Assembly: GCA_012514125.1 (NCBI GenBank)
Contig: JAAZAW010000217.1
Span: 1 to 7,379 of the forward strand
Direction of reading: 5' to 3'
DNA length: 7,379 nucleotides
Source: Phycisphaerae bacterium
GTDB lineage: Bacteria > Planctomycetota > Phycisphaerae > JAAYCJ01
In this document: positions 1-6,850 of the stretch, in pieces
How the letters are laid out: each line of letters starts with the position of its first letter
How positions within the stretch are numbered: position 1 is the stretch's first letter
Made by a program: the position numbers and the translations under genes
The notes under the pieces: generated by a model
What the model saw: only the letters and a program-made list of their open reading frames with translations
Databases searched by the model: none
What the model was told of the DNA's origin: nothing

Positions 1-240
1 CGGCATTTGCATGCGGTGGAACGTTGTTGGTATGATGACGGTTCGGAGAAAATCGTTCTCGAATCTCTCGATGCCCCATTAGTCGCACCGGGCGAACCGA
101 TGCTGTTGAATTTTACCAACGATTTGCCCAAACTCGAGCATGGCATGCACTTTAACCTCTACAATAACCTCTGGGGCACGAATTTCCCCATGTGGTATGA
201 AGAGGATATGCGGTTCCGATTTAAATTGATGTACGACTAA
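1..240 (+). CDS. DUF5054-like protein, C-terminal end (partial)
   Basis: This is the 3' end of a gene that enters from the left edge. Frame 1 is open from base 1 and stops at TAA 238-240, giving about 79 residues. The tail holds a 'YNNLWGTNFPMWYEEDMRFRF' type ending, with alternating aromatic and charged residues as in a beta-sandwich closing domain. This ending resembles the C-terminus of DUF5054 proteins, which carry a GH38-like hydrolase domain and are common in glycan-degrading bacteria; that match is from memory, not a search. The TTG at 7 and the later ATG codons are internal and not real starts. The gene converges on the putative glycosidase at 290-2311, leaving a 49-base gap in which I see no convincing terminator. 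A role in sugar polymer breakdown is inferred from the family and the neighbour; the catalytic part lies outside the window. Confidence 0.6.
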   Translation, partial: RHLHAVERCWYDDGSEKIVLESLDAPLVAPGEPMLLNFTNDLPKLEHGMHFNLYNNLWGTNFPMWYEEDMRFRFKLMYD

Positions 241-289
241 TCAAGTCAGCACCATGAGCAGGTGTCAATCTCGACTCGATCGCGTTTGT

Positions 290-2311
290 TTATTGGCCTT
301 TGAGAACGAGCCAATCGTTGCCAACGAAATCGGTCTCGACGGTGAGGACATCGCCGTTGAGTTTGACGGAACCCGACTTATCGCGGGCGTGCATATCCAG
401 GGTCCACTTCAAGTTCGTCATGTTTTGAGGCAGACGAATGCTGATGCTGGAATAGACTTCATACATCTGGTTGGCCAGGAAAATCGTTTTGACGCGATCG
501 CCGGAACGTGCCGAGAGGTGGACCCATGCGCCGTCAATAAGCTGCGGCATCGTCACCTCGCCGGCGAGTTCGTCGAGCCATTGATCGATCCACGCCTTTC
601 GAATCCAGCTGTGCGGGGAAAGTTCCACGGCGGGAACATCATGGGGAAGGACCAGGCCTTTGCCGCCCGAGGTATTTTTGTAGGTGAACGAGCCGACGCC
701 CATGACGTTAAGGAAACAATCTTTGACCACCGTTCGAGCCTGCGCGAAACGGGTAAGTTCATAGAAGTTGACGCAGAAATTTTTCTGGGGAAGGTTCAGG
801 CTGGCACGCTGTGGAATATCGTCCGAATCGCGGGTAAGGTTTTCTTCGAAGGCGAAGATATCTTCTTCACGGTCACGTCGGGTAGTTTTTTCGAGGCCTA
901 TCAGGTTTCCAAGACCTCTGTGGAAAATACGATCTGCAGCGTCGGCGTCGAGGAGAATGGTCGCGGTGGACAGTACTTTTTTAAGTTGCTCGTCGGAGAG
1001 GCCTGCAACGGCGTCACCGGCGAGGGCATAGATTTTTGAAGTGTCGATTTCGGGCACCGTTGGAACGTTGATGCACGGGATACCGAACCCGCCGAGGTAG
1101 ACGAACCAGCCGTAATACGCGGTCGGTAGATTTCCGACTTCGGGTTTGCCGTTGCCTGGAGCGAATTTTGTGGTATCGGCGGGGACAATGGCCTGGACGC
1201 CGAGTTGCGTGGTCTGAGCGGCAAGATCACGGATTCGGAGCATTTTGTCTTTTGCGCCGCTGAGCATGGGGGCCATGCCGGGTTCACTTGCCGGACCAGT
1301 ACCGAGAAAATCGAGTACATCGAAAGTCAGCCCGTCGCACCCCCCGTCGATAACGGCGGCCATTTGCATGCGGGTCTGATGGTTTGATTTGGCGAATCGG
1401 GACATGGGACAGTTTTCGATCTCGAAGAAGGTTTTGGTTCCTTTGGGCAAGACGCCGAATGTTTGGCTTAGATTACCAAATGAAAAGAAAAAGCCCCGAG
1501 GTCCCGCTTCCTGATAGCTTGCGGCGTGAGGGCGAACAACGGCGCGATTTTTTCCGCTCAGGGCGTCGATCAGGCCATACCAGTCGCGGCCTTCCTGTGT
1601 ATGGACAGGGATATAGCTGGCCATCAGGCCGAGGGTGATGTTCGGATCGATTTGATCCATTTTATTTCGCATTTTTTTTGCCAGGTCGATGTAGGTTTCG
1701 GCGTTGAAGGTTTGCCAGATTTTTCGATCCGGATGAACAATGTCTTTGGCATTGAGATTGGCGACAAGTTCTTCGCGATTTTTGGCAACGATGCCTCGTT
1801 GTTGGAGGACCTTGATATGTTCGTCACAGAAACATCCGCCCCACCCATGACCGCTGTGATTGTGGAAACGGAAATCGTCTTCGATCCAGAGCGTTTTAAA
1901 GCCTGCCTTGACACCGTCGGCGAAGGTATCGAGCCAGAGTTTTTGCCAGTCGGGACAGATCGGGCAACCCACGGAGAGATTCTGATAGCCGTCGTCGTTG
2001 ACCATGCGGCGAAATTTAACATCTTCGCTTCGTCGGCCACGATCGGTGTGGAGTATGGTATGCCAGAGATTCAGGCTTGTGCGATATCCTTCGCGTTCGA
2101 CGATGTGTCGGGCTTCGGCGGCGAAATCGAGCCAGGGTTGGTAATCGGATTTTCGCCAGGCGCCTCGATTGTATTCTTCGGGCATAACGAAAAACATGAC
2201 TTCATCCAATTTGGCGTCGCGACAAAATTGCAGGAGCAACTCAAGGCGCTTTTGCCTGGGCTCTTCGGGAACGAGAGGATAGCGGATGATATACATGCTG
2301 TCGGTATTCAT
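290..2311 (-). CDS. Putative glycoside hydrolase, GH42/GH-A-like TIM barrel
   Basis: A 673-residue protein with no signal peptide, so probably cytoplasmic. Residues ~1-350 read as a (beta/alpha)8 barrel: an early strand 'EVMFFVMPEEY' (~37-47), 'SLNLWHT' (~79-85), 'LWIEDDFRFHNH' (141-152) and 'KTFFEIENCP' (293-302). By analogy with GH42 beta-galactosidases, Glu144 (strand 4) would be the acid/base and Glu297 or Glu299 (strand 7) the nucleophile. Residues ~370-470 look like the GATase-like (trimerisation) domain of that family, and the last ~80 form a beta-rich domain. Cysteines cluster at 116-119 and 160-162. The ATG at 2311 is chosen because GGAG lies 8 bases upstream and a TATAAT box lies about 50 bases upstream. 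I cannot assign an exact GH family or substrate. The barrel and hydrolase class are inferred from motif layout. Confidence 0.6.
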   Translation of the reverse strand: MNTDSMYIIRYPLVPEEPRQKRLELLLQFCRDAKLDEVMFFVMPEEYNRGAWRKSDYQPWLDFAAEARHIVEREGYRTSLNLWHTILHTDRGRRSEDVKFRRMVNDDGYQNLSVGCPICPDWQKLWLDTFADGVKAGFKTLWIEDDFRFHNHSGHGWGGCFCDEHIKVLQQRGIVAKNREELVANLNAKDIVHPDRKIWQTFNAETYIDLAKKMRNKMDQIDPNITLGLMASYIPVHTQEGRDWYGLIDALSGKNRAVVRPHAASYQEAGPRGFFFSFGNLSQTFGVLPKGTKTFFEIENCPMSRFAKSNHQTRMQMAAVIDGGCDGLTFDVLDFLGTGPASEPGMAPMLSGAKDKMLRIRDLAAQTTQLGVQAIVPADTTKFAPGNGKPEVGNLPTAYYGWFVYLGGFGIPCINVPTVPEIDTSKIYALAGDAVAGLSDEQLKKVLSTATILLDADAADRIFHRGLGNLIGLEKTTRRDREEDIFAFEENLTRDSDDIPQRASLNLPQKNFCVNFYELTRFAQARTVVKDCFLNVMGVGSFTYKNTSGGKGLVLPHDVPAVELSPHSWIRKAWIDQWLDELAGEVTMPQLIDGAWVHLSARSGDRVKTIFLANQMYEVYSSISIRLPQNMTNLKWTLDMHARDKSGSVKLNGDVLTVETDFVGNDWLVLKGQ

Positions 2312-2319
2312 AGAAAAAT

Positions 2320-2323
2320 CTCC
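2320..2323 (-). promoter_or_regulatory. Ribosome binding site of the putative glycosidase
   Basis: On the minus strand GGAG lies 8 bases before the ATG at 2311-2309, which is ideal Shine-Dalgarno spacing. It favours this start over the in-frame ATG five codons further in. Confidence 0.65.
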
Positions 2324-2358
2324 AAAAATTTCAAATTCGCTTTTTTATGAAAAAGAGT

Positions 2359-2386
2359 ATTATAAGATATGATTTTATTTTTTGTA
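2359..2386 (-). promoter_or_regulatory. Candidate promoter of the putative glycosidase
   Basis: The minus strand carries a perfect TATAAT at 2364-2359 inside a strongly AT-rich stretch. Transcription would begin near 2352 and give a leader of about 40 bases. The matching -35 region (CTACAA or ACTACA with a 17-18 base spacer) is a poor fit to TTGACA, so the site may need an activator, as sugar-degradation genes often do. The 190-base gap 2312-2501 also holds a perfect 10-base palindrome CTGAATTCAG (2476-2485) and a 6-base inverted repeat GTTTTC/GAAAAC (2442-2459). Neither is followed by a T-tract that would make it a clear terminator for the SPFH gene upstream. The promoter suggests the glycosidase can be expressed separately from the SPFH gene. 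Confidence 0.45.
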
Positions 2387-2501
2387 GTTTATTTTGATCC
2401 TGAATCCGTGAATTTTTCGAGGACATCGTCGCCTAAATGACGTTTTCATCCACGAAAACACACCCTTTTCAAATTCTGAATTCAGCCTGATATTGTCAGC
2501 C

Positions 2502-3308
2502 TTATTTCTTCTGCTCGCCCAACGGCAGCATGGGAATAAGCTTCTGATCGAACGGCGAAATCACGAAGGTGGTATTGTCCGAATCCACCAATCCTTCCAA
2601 CGTCGTAATATATCGCCATTGCAAATATTCCGGCGTTAAACTCTGCGAAATTTCCTTCTGAGCTTCAGCAATGCCCTGAGCTTCAATTTTCTTCCGCTGG
2701 GCTTCGGACTCTTCTTTCATCAGCACATACTGCATCTGCTCCGCCTGTTGCTTGGCTTTGATCTTCTGCTCGATCGCCCCGGTTACCTCCGGCGGCAGAA
2801 GAACATCCCGCAGTAAAACGCTCTCAAGCGTAATCCCACGCTCAAGATATCGTTTTCGTAATTCCGCGTCGATCTGCGAAGCGATTTTCTGGCGATTCTC
2901 GCTATAGAGGTCTTCACTCGAAAACCCGGCAACCACATCCCGCACCACGTTCCGAAGTGCCGGCGCGATAATCACATCCGTAAATTGCGTCCCCACCGTC
3001 TTATAAATTTCATCCGCCATCTCTGCGGTCACATGATACAAAATCGAAATGTCCAACCCGGCGATCAATCCTTCTTTCGTCGGCACTGCCACCTTTTCCT
3101 TCACTTCTTTGGTCCGAACGTCCATGGAGATCTTCTTCGCCAGCGGATTTACGGGAAAATTAAGTCCAGGCTTGAGTTCTTCCGCCCGAACCGACCCGAA
3201 CAAATCGAGCACCATCACATGTCCCGCCGGCACAATAGCAAAGCTTTTTATAACAATAATTAATGCAATAAACACCACCGCCAGAATCGCAACTGTAATC
3301 GGCTTCAT
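2502..3308 (-). CDS. SPFH/Band 7 (prohibitin-family) membrane protein
   Basis: A 268-residue protein with one N-terminal membrane segment (~residues 4-21, 'TVAILAVVFIALIIVI'). It is followed by a Band 7 domain (~23-190) with the usual 'FAIVPAGHVMVLDLFG' entry, 'LKPGLNFPVNP', and 'ISILYHV...' strands. A charged helical stretch follows (~185-230, rich in K, Q, E and A), probably the coiled coil that assembles these proteins into rings. Family knowledge: prohibitin/HflC-like proteins form large membrane assemblies that scaffold microdomains and modulate proteases such as FtsH. The start is set at the ATG 3308-3306. The frame is open 19 codons further, but that stretch is polar and lacks a site, whereas AGAAGGG precedes this ATG by 12 bases and the protein then begins directly with its anchor. 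No second SPFH gene, NfeD or FtsH is adjacent. The family call is secure; the specific job is unknown. Confidence 0.9.
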   Translation of the reverse strand: MKPITVAILAVVFIALIIVIKSFAIVPAGHVMVLDLFGSVRAEELKPGLNFPVNPLAKKISMDVRTKEVKEKVAVPTKEGLIAGLDISILYHVTAEMADEIYKTVGTQFTDVIIAPALRNVVRDVVAGFSSEDLYSENRQKIASQIDAELRKRYLERGITLESVLLRDVLLPPEVTGAIEQKIKAKQQAEQMQYVLMKEESEAQRKKIEAQGIAEAQKEISQSLTPEYLQWRYITTLEGLVDSDNTTFVISPFDQKLIPMLPLGEQKK

Positions 3309-3320
3309 AAAAAATCCATT

Positions 3321-3327
3321 CCCTTCT
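3321..3327 (-). promoter_or_regulatory. Ribosome binding site fixing the SPFH gene start
   Basis: AGAAGGG on the minus strand lies 12 bases upstream of the ATG at 3308. The spacing is slightly long but the match is good, and it decides for the 268-residue product over the 287-residue reading. Confidence 0.5.
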
Positions 3328-3409
3328 GCTTCATTTCGAACGTATCGAATATTTCTCATACCCAACTCTTTTCACACTTACTTATGGCCCATAGACGCCT
3401 TATCCTGCG

Positions 3410-3439
3410 ATTATTACGCAAACCATCTCCTTTTCGCAA
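3410..3439 (-). promoter_or_regulatory. Candidate promoter of the SPFH gene
   Basis: On the minus strand TTGCGA (3439-3434, 4 of 6 consensus bases) is separated by 18 bases from AATAAT (3415-3410, 5 of 6 bases). Transcription would start near 3402, leaving a leader of about 95 bases before the ATG. This is read by eye against the sigma-70 consensus only. Confidence 0.35.
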
Positions 3440-3501
3440 GTTTAATCGAAAAGCATCTCCCAAAACCGATAAAATAACCCTCAAATCCTCTCTGCCAAAC
3501 C

Positions 3502-3543
3502 TTGACTTGATATTTAATCGATGATAACCTTTTCTATTATCAT
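3502..3543 (+). promoter_or_regulatory. Candidate promoter and inverted repeat upstream of the tsaC-phosphatase gene
   Basis: TTGACT (3502-3507, 5 of 6 -35 bases) is followed after 17 bases by TAACCT (3525-3530), a weak -10; TATTAT at 3535-3540 is a second -10 candidate. An inverted repeat ATGATAA-N9-TTATCAT (3521-3527 and 3537-3543) covers the -10 region, which is where an operator would sit. The rest of the 311-base divergent region (3309-3619) holds no gene I can support. The short open frames there have no family resemblance and no good start sites. Confidence 0.4.
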
Positions 3544-3619
3544 GAGTTTGCTGACAAAAAATGATACTTTCTGAGAACACCCTCTTTTATTGTCGGCTCT
3601 ATTTTCATTTTTTGCTTAA

Positions 3620-4723
3620 ATGATTATTAAAATAAACCATAATTCGACAGAATGGATTGATTTGGCGATGGACGTGCTTCATCGCGGCGGCGTTGTCGCG
3701 TTTCCGACTGAAACCGTTTATGGCCTTGCCGCCAGTCCTGCCGTTCCAGGAGCAATCGCCAAACTTAACGATCTTAAACTTCGGCCATCGAATAAGCCTT
3801 ATACGCTTCATGTGGGTTCGCCGGAAAAACTCGTTGATTATGTCCCCCACCCGCCGTGGATTGCCCAAATTCTGACCAGAAAAACCTGGCCCGGACCACT
3901 TACATTGATCATGGAGCTTTCCGAGACTGATATCGCTGAATGCCGAATGAAATTTAAAACGATATTTGATCATTTATACCACGAAAATACCATTGGGCTG
4001 CGATGTCCGGACCATCCCGCTTCCATTGCGATGTTAAACGCATTTGACAAACCCATCGTCGCCCCATCGGCCAACCCTGTCGACGAACCGCCCGCCACCG
4101 ACGCTTCGCAGGTAGAAAAATATTTCGGTGATCGGGTCGATCTGATTCTCGACGGCGGTCCCTCAAGATATCGGCAATCTTCAACTGTCATTAAAATAAG
4201 CAATAATGATTATGAAATCCTGCGTGAAGGGATTATCGACAAGCGGCGGCTGGAAAAATTGTCCACTTTTACGCTTCTTTTCGTATGCAGCGGCAATACC
4301 TGCCGTTCACCGATGGCTCAGGCGCTGGGGCAGAAATTCATTGCTGAAAAACTTCATTGCGCCATTGAGGAGCTTTCGAATCATCGAATCCATATTCTCA
4401 GTGCCGGTACTTTCGCCGACAGGGGTATGCCCGCGTCGGAATCTGCCGTTTTTGCGATGCGGCGAATCGGCCTGGACATTTCCGGTCATACCAGCCGACC
4501 GGTTACTCCCGCTCTGGTCGAACAGGCCGATCTGATTCTGGTGATGTCATGGGCACATAAAGATTTTATTTGTAACCTTGTTCCAACGGCATGCAGCCGT
4601 ATAAAATTATTAGCGGAGACAGGTGTGGCCGATCCGATGGGCGGATCCGACCAGGACTATATTCAATGTGCCGAATTTATGGAAGAACAAATCGAGGCAC
4701 GTCTGAAGGAAGAATTTGAATGA
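3620..4723 (+). CDS. Fusion of TsaC/Sua5 t6A synthase and LMW (arginine-type) protein phosphatase
   Basis: A 367-residue two-domain protein. Residues 1-~212 are a TsaC/YrdC domain: 'GGVVAFPTETVYGLAA' (23-38), the KLRP nucleotide/threonine motif (53-56), 'WPGPLTLIM', 'GLRCPDHPA', 'PIVAPSANP' and the closing 'DGG...SSTVIKI'. It makes threonylcarbamoyl-AMP from Thr, bicarbonate and ATP for tRNA t6A37, in the cytoplasm; the extra Sua5 C-terminal domain is absent. Residues ~217-367 are a low-molecular-weight phosphatase with P-loop CSGNTCRS (nucleophile Cys223, Arg229) and the general-acid Asp338 in 'ADPMGG'. Thr227 sits where Bacillus YwlE has Thr11, the residue linked to phosphoarginine preference; tyrosine phosphatases have a bulkier residue. 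An in-frame TAA directly precedes the ATG at 3620, so the start cannot lie upstream; no SD is evident. The stop overlaps rpiB by ATGA. The domain calls are firm; arginine specificity is inference. Confidence 0.92.
   Translation: MIIKINHNSTEWIDLAMDVLHRGGVVAFPTETVYGLAASPAVPGAIAKLNDLKLRPSNKPYTLHVGSPEKLVDYVPHPPWIAQILTRKTWPGPLTLIMELSETDIAECRMKFKTIFDHLYHENTIGLRCPDHPASIAMLNAFDKPIVAPSANPVDEPPATDASQVEKYFGDRVDLILDGGPSRYRQSSTVIKISNNDYEILREGIIDKRRLEKLSTFTLLFVCSGNTCRSPMAQALGQKFIAEKLHCAIEELSNHRIHILSAGTFADRGMPASESAVFAMRRIGLDISGHTSRPVTPALVEQADLILVMSWAHKDFICNLVPTACSRIKLLAETGVADPMGGSDQDYIQCAEFMEEQIEARLKEEFE
4706..4710 (+). promoter_or_regulatory. Ribosome binding site of rpiB
   Basis: AAGGA lies 9 bases before the ATG at 4720, inside the end of the fusion gene. 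Together with the ATGA stop/start overlap it supports coupled translation of the two genes. Confidence 0.55.
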
Positions 4724-5226
4724 AAATTGCAATCGGCTCAGATCATCGTGGTTATCTGGCTAAGGAAAAAATTAAAGGACTCTTAACGGAGTTGGGATAC
4801 GAGGTCATGGACTTTGGAACCGACTCGACGAAATCGTTTGATTATCCGGATGTAGCGTTTCCCGTCGCGCAGGCGGTCTCGGAAGAAAAAGTCGATCGGG
4901 CCATTCTGCTTTGCGGTACGGGGCTGGGGGTATCGATCTCAGCGAACAAAGTCGTCGGTGTTCGGGCAGCGCTGTGTCATGATGAACTGACGGCGCAGAT
5001 GTCGCGTCAACATAATGACGCGAATATTTTGTGTCTGGCGGCGGACCTGATCGGCGAGGCATTACTTCGCCGAATTGTGGAGGTTTGGCTCGAAACCGCT
5101 TTCGAGGGCGGCCGACATACACGACGTGTGCGAAAAATCATGGAGATCGAAAAGAAATATCTCTCCTGCAAGACCGCTCCCAACGAGTTGGACGAAAACG
5201 ACGATCCGAATTGCCAGAATATCTGA
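4720..5226 (+). CDS. rpiB: Ribose-5-phosphate isomerase B
   Basis: A 168-residue RpiB/LacAB-family enzyme that interconverts ribose 5-phosphate and ribulose 5-phosphate in the pentose phosphate pathway. Recognisable parts are 'GSDHRGY' (6-12, substrate-binding Asp8 and His9), 'DYPD' (41-44), the catalytic 'CGTGLGVSISANK' (65-77, base Cys65), 'RQHNDANIL' (96-104, ring-opening His98) and the phosphate-binding arginines at 132 and 136. These line up with E. coli RpiB Cys66, His99, Arg133 and Arg137, shifted by one. All active-site residues are present, so the enzyme should work. The family usually ends near residue 145-150; here a polar, Asn/Asp-rich tail of about 20 residues follows, right where the R-M segment begins. 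The ATG overlaps the stop of the TsaC-phosphatase gene and AAGGA precedes it, so the two form an operon. Confidence 0.95.
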   Translation: MKIAIGSDHRGYLAKEKIKGLLTELGYEVMDFGTDSTKSFDYPDVAFPVAQAVSEEKVDRAILLCGTGLGVSISANKVVGVRAALCHDELTAQMSRQHNDANILCLAADLIGEALLRRIVEVWLETAFEGGRHTRRVRKIMEIEKKYLSCKTAPNELDENDDPNCQNI

Positions 5227-5248
5227 ATTTTAATGAAGTTATTATTGC

Positions 5249-6850
5249 CTACAAAGATTCCAAAAGAGGCAATTGTTGGTGTTCAAAAAAAGCAGGAAAT
5301 CTTTCTTTAAACTCTTTTTCTCTTCCTAAAAACTGCGATATCGCAGGAAGGTTAAGCGAGTTAAGGACATCTTTTGTTACCGGACGTTTAGAGTCCCAGA
5401 ATATAAGCATCTTAAAAATTTCAAAACAAATGTTGGACTCCAAAATATCTTTGATCATTACTGCTTCTTCTTTGAATTTAAATGAGAGAAAATAGCATGT
5501 ATCGTCAAAGACTACCGGCTTACCCTCATAAGGACCGATGATTCTGAAATTCAGGTTTTTATACAAACCTGATATAGCCACTTTCCAAGGTAGAAATGTA
5601 TAGTCTCCTACTCCAAAAATTGAAAATTTTGGTTTACCGGAATATATCGAACTTTTTCGTTTATCAAATAACTCTTCATGTAACAGAAGATATTTCCACA
5701 TTTTAGGATAAACTGAAGCAATAAACTTTGTATCAGAACCAACTACACATTGCGGAACCAGCATATATTTAGAGATATTCTCTCTTCCATTTGCGAGATC
5801 AGAACTCTTGTGCATGGGAAAAAGCAAATCTTTTTCAATTTCAACAAGTTCGTTAAAACCGTTTATAAAATACCCATCAGGCAACTTTTTCAGTTCCATA
5901 ACTTTAGAGCAATCGTGTTTAATTCCAGACCGCCAACAAAATAACGAAGGTTTTGTTGCTATGAAATCTGCATACTTATTAACGCGGTCAATCTGCGAGA
6001 CAAGCTGCCCTCTATAGAATCCCAAAGTAGAAGATGGATATTCATCTTCAAGTGAATTAAAAATTTCACAAACGTTATTTTCACGATCCAAACCGGGTTG
6101 AAAACGGATCAAAAGCAGACAAGCGTCAACAGCCACACCAAAATACTGTCGTGCATTTATCAAACGCATTTCGGCGGTTGAGAAACGTAAAGTATTCTTC
6201 CATACATAAGATAGAACTTTCCTGGCTACAGTTGTCTTACACAACATACTCAACAAGGCTTCCTTGTCTTGTAATAATTCTGTTTCCTTAATTAACATCC
6301 ATTCCGATATATCAAAATTACTTTTTCCAGTGATGGCTTCCATTCCATTTAAACCATTGAAGTTTGCCTTCATAGGAATATTTGAGCTCTTAATTCGCAT
6401 CAGTTCCGCATTTGTTACCCAGGGAGGATTTCCAAGGATAAGGACAGGACCTTTAAATTCATTTAAGCATTTCCAGTCATATGCAAAAAAATCACCTTGA
6501 ATAACTTCAAGATTTCCATTATTTCGCATTGAACGGGCAGCTTGAACATAGTCCGGATTAATATCAAGCCCCAAAATACGTCGGGCATGAGGAAAAATAT
6601 TTATTGCTGCTTGAAGAAACGCCCCTATGCCACAATTCGGCTCTACAATCAAGTCCGGTGTTATTTGTTTGGAAATAAGTAAACAAATACGTTGAGCTAG
6701 CTCTAAAGGAGTTTGCCAATCACCAAATTCCGTTTTGATTATATTTTTTTCATTTTGATAAATCATTGTGTTACAACACTCGAATAATTCCTTCAACATC
6801 CCCTGCTTTTTCAATGACTCGATTATATTGCAACCGTCATTGTAATGCAT
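5249..6850 (-). CDS. N6-adenine DNA methyltransferase of a type II R-M system (gamma class)
   Basis: A 533-residue SAM-dependent DNA methyltransferase. Motif order is that of the gamma class: motif X 'FGDWQTPLELA' (42-52), motif I 'VEPNCGIGAF' (69-78), motif II 'LGLDINPDY' with Asp96, motif III 'IQGDFF' with Asp120, and the catalytic motif IV NPPW (141-144), which marks adenine-N6 transfer. The C-terminal half (~280-530) would be the target-recognition region and contains 'SIFGVGDYTFLPWKVAISG', typical of stand-alone type II methyltransferases. No nuclease motif is visible, so cutting is left to the upstream gene, whose end it overlaps by 14 bases (6837-6850). No SD precedes the ATG at 6850; an alternative ATG lies at 6799, behind an AGGGG that abuts it. 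The gene is much more AT-rich than rpiB and converges on it with 22 bases between stops, which suggests acquisition by transfer. The recognition site cannot be read from sequence. Confidence 0.9.
   Translation of the reverse strand: MHYNDGCNIIESLKKQGMLKELFECCNTMIYQNEKNIIKTEFGDWQTPLELAQRICLLISKQITPDLIVEPNCGIGAFLQAAINIFPHARRILGLDINPDYVQAARSMRNNGNLEVIQGDFFAYDWKCLNEFKGPVLILGNPPWVTNAELMRIKSSNIPMKANFNGLNGMEAITGKSNFDISEWMLIKETELLQDKEALLSMLCKTTVARKVLSYVWKNTLRFSTAEMRLINARQYFGVAVDACLLLIRFQPGLDRENNVCEIFNSLEDEYPSSTLGFYRGQLVSQIDRVNKYADFIATKPSLFCWRSGIKHDCSKVMELKKLPDGYFINGFNELVEIEKDLLFPMHKSSDLANGRENISKYMLVPQCVVGSDTKFIASVYPKMWKYLLLHEELFDKRKSSIYSGKPKFSIFGVGDYTFLPWKVAISGLYKNLNFRIIGPYEGKPVVFDDTCYFLSFKFKEEAVMIKDILESNICFEIFKMLIFWDSKRPVTKDVLNSLNLPAISQFLGREKEFKERFPAFFEHQQLPLLESL

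Noticed and set aside
254..1039. Long plus-strand open frame (261 codons) opposite the glycosidase gene
   Set aside because: It is a mirror of the minus-strand coding frame. It has no SD, no recognisable domain, and a composition that follows from the codons opposite it.
4..1373. Thirteen-base repeat CATTTGCATGCGG at 4-16 and 1361-1373
   Set aside because: Both copies lie inside coding sequence of unrelated proteins on opposite strands; with only two copies it is most likely chance.
1526..2350. Second long plus-strand open frame (274 codons) opposite the same gene
   Set aside because: Antisense shadow of a protein with a coherent fold and a good start; its translation shows no family motifs.
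2442..2499. Short inverted repeats (GTTTTC/GAAAAC, CTGAATTCAG, CTGA/TCAG) after the SPFH gene
   Set aside because: Stems are short and none is followed by a T-run on the transcribed strand, so I do not call a terminator.
3049..3580. Small open frames on both strands in and near the divergent intergenic region
   Set aside because: They overlap the SPFH gene or the promoter region, lack ribosome sites and resemble nothing; the region is better explained as regulatory.
5031..5495. Plus-strand frame of 154 codons bridging rpiB and the methyltransferase
   Set aside because: It overlaps two well-supported genes in other frames and its translation is low-complexity and basic, as expected of a shadow frame.
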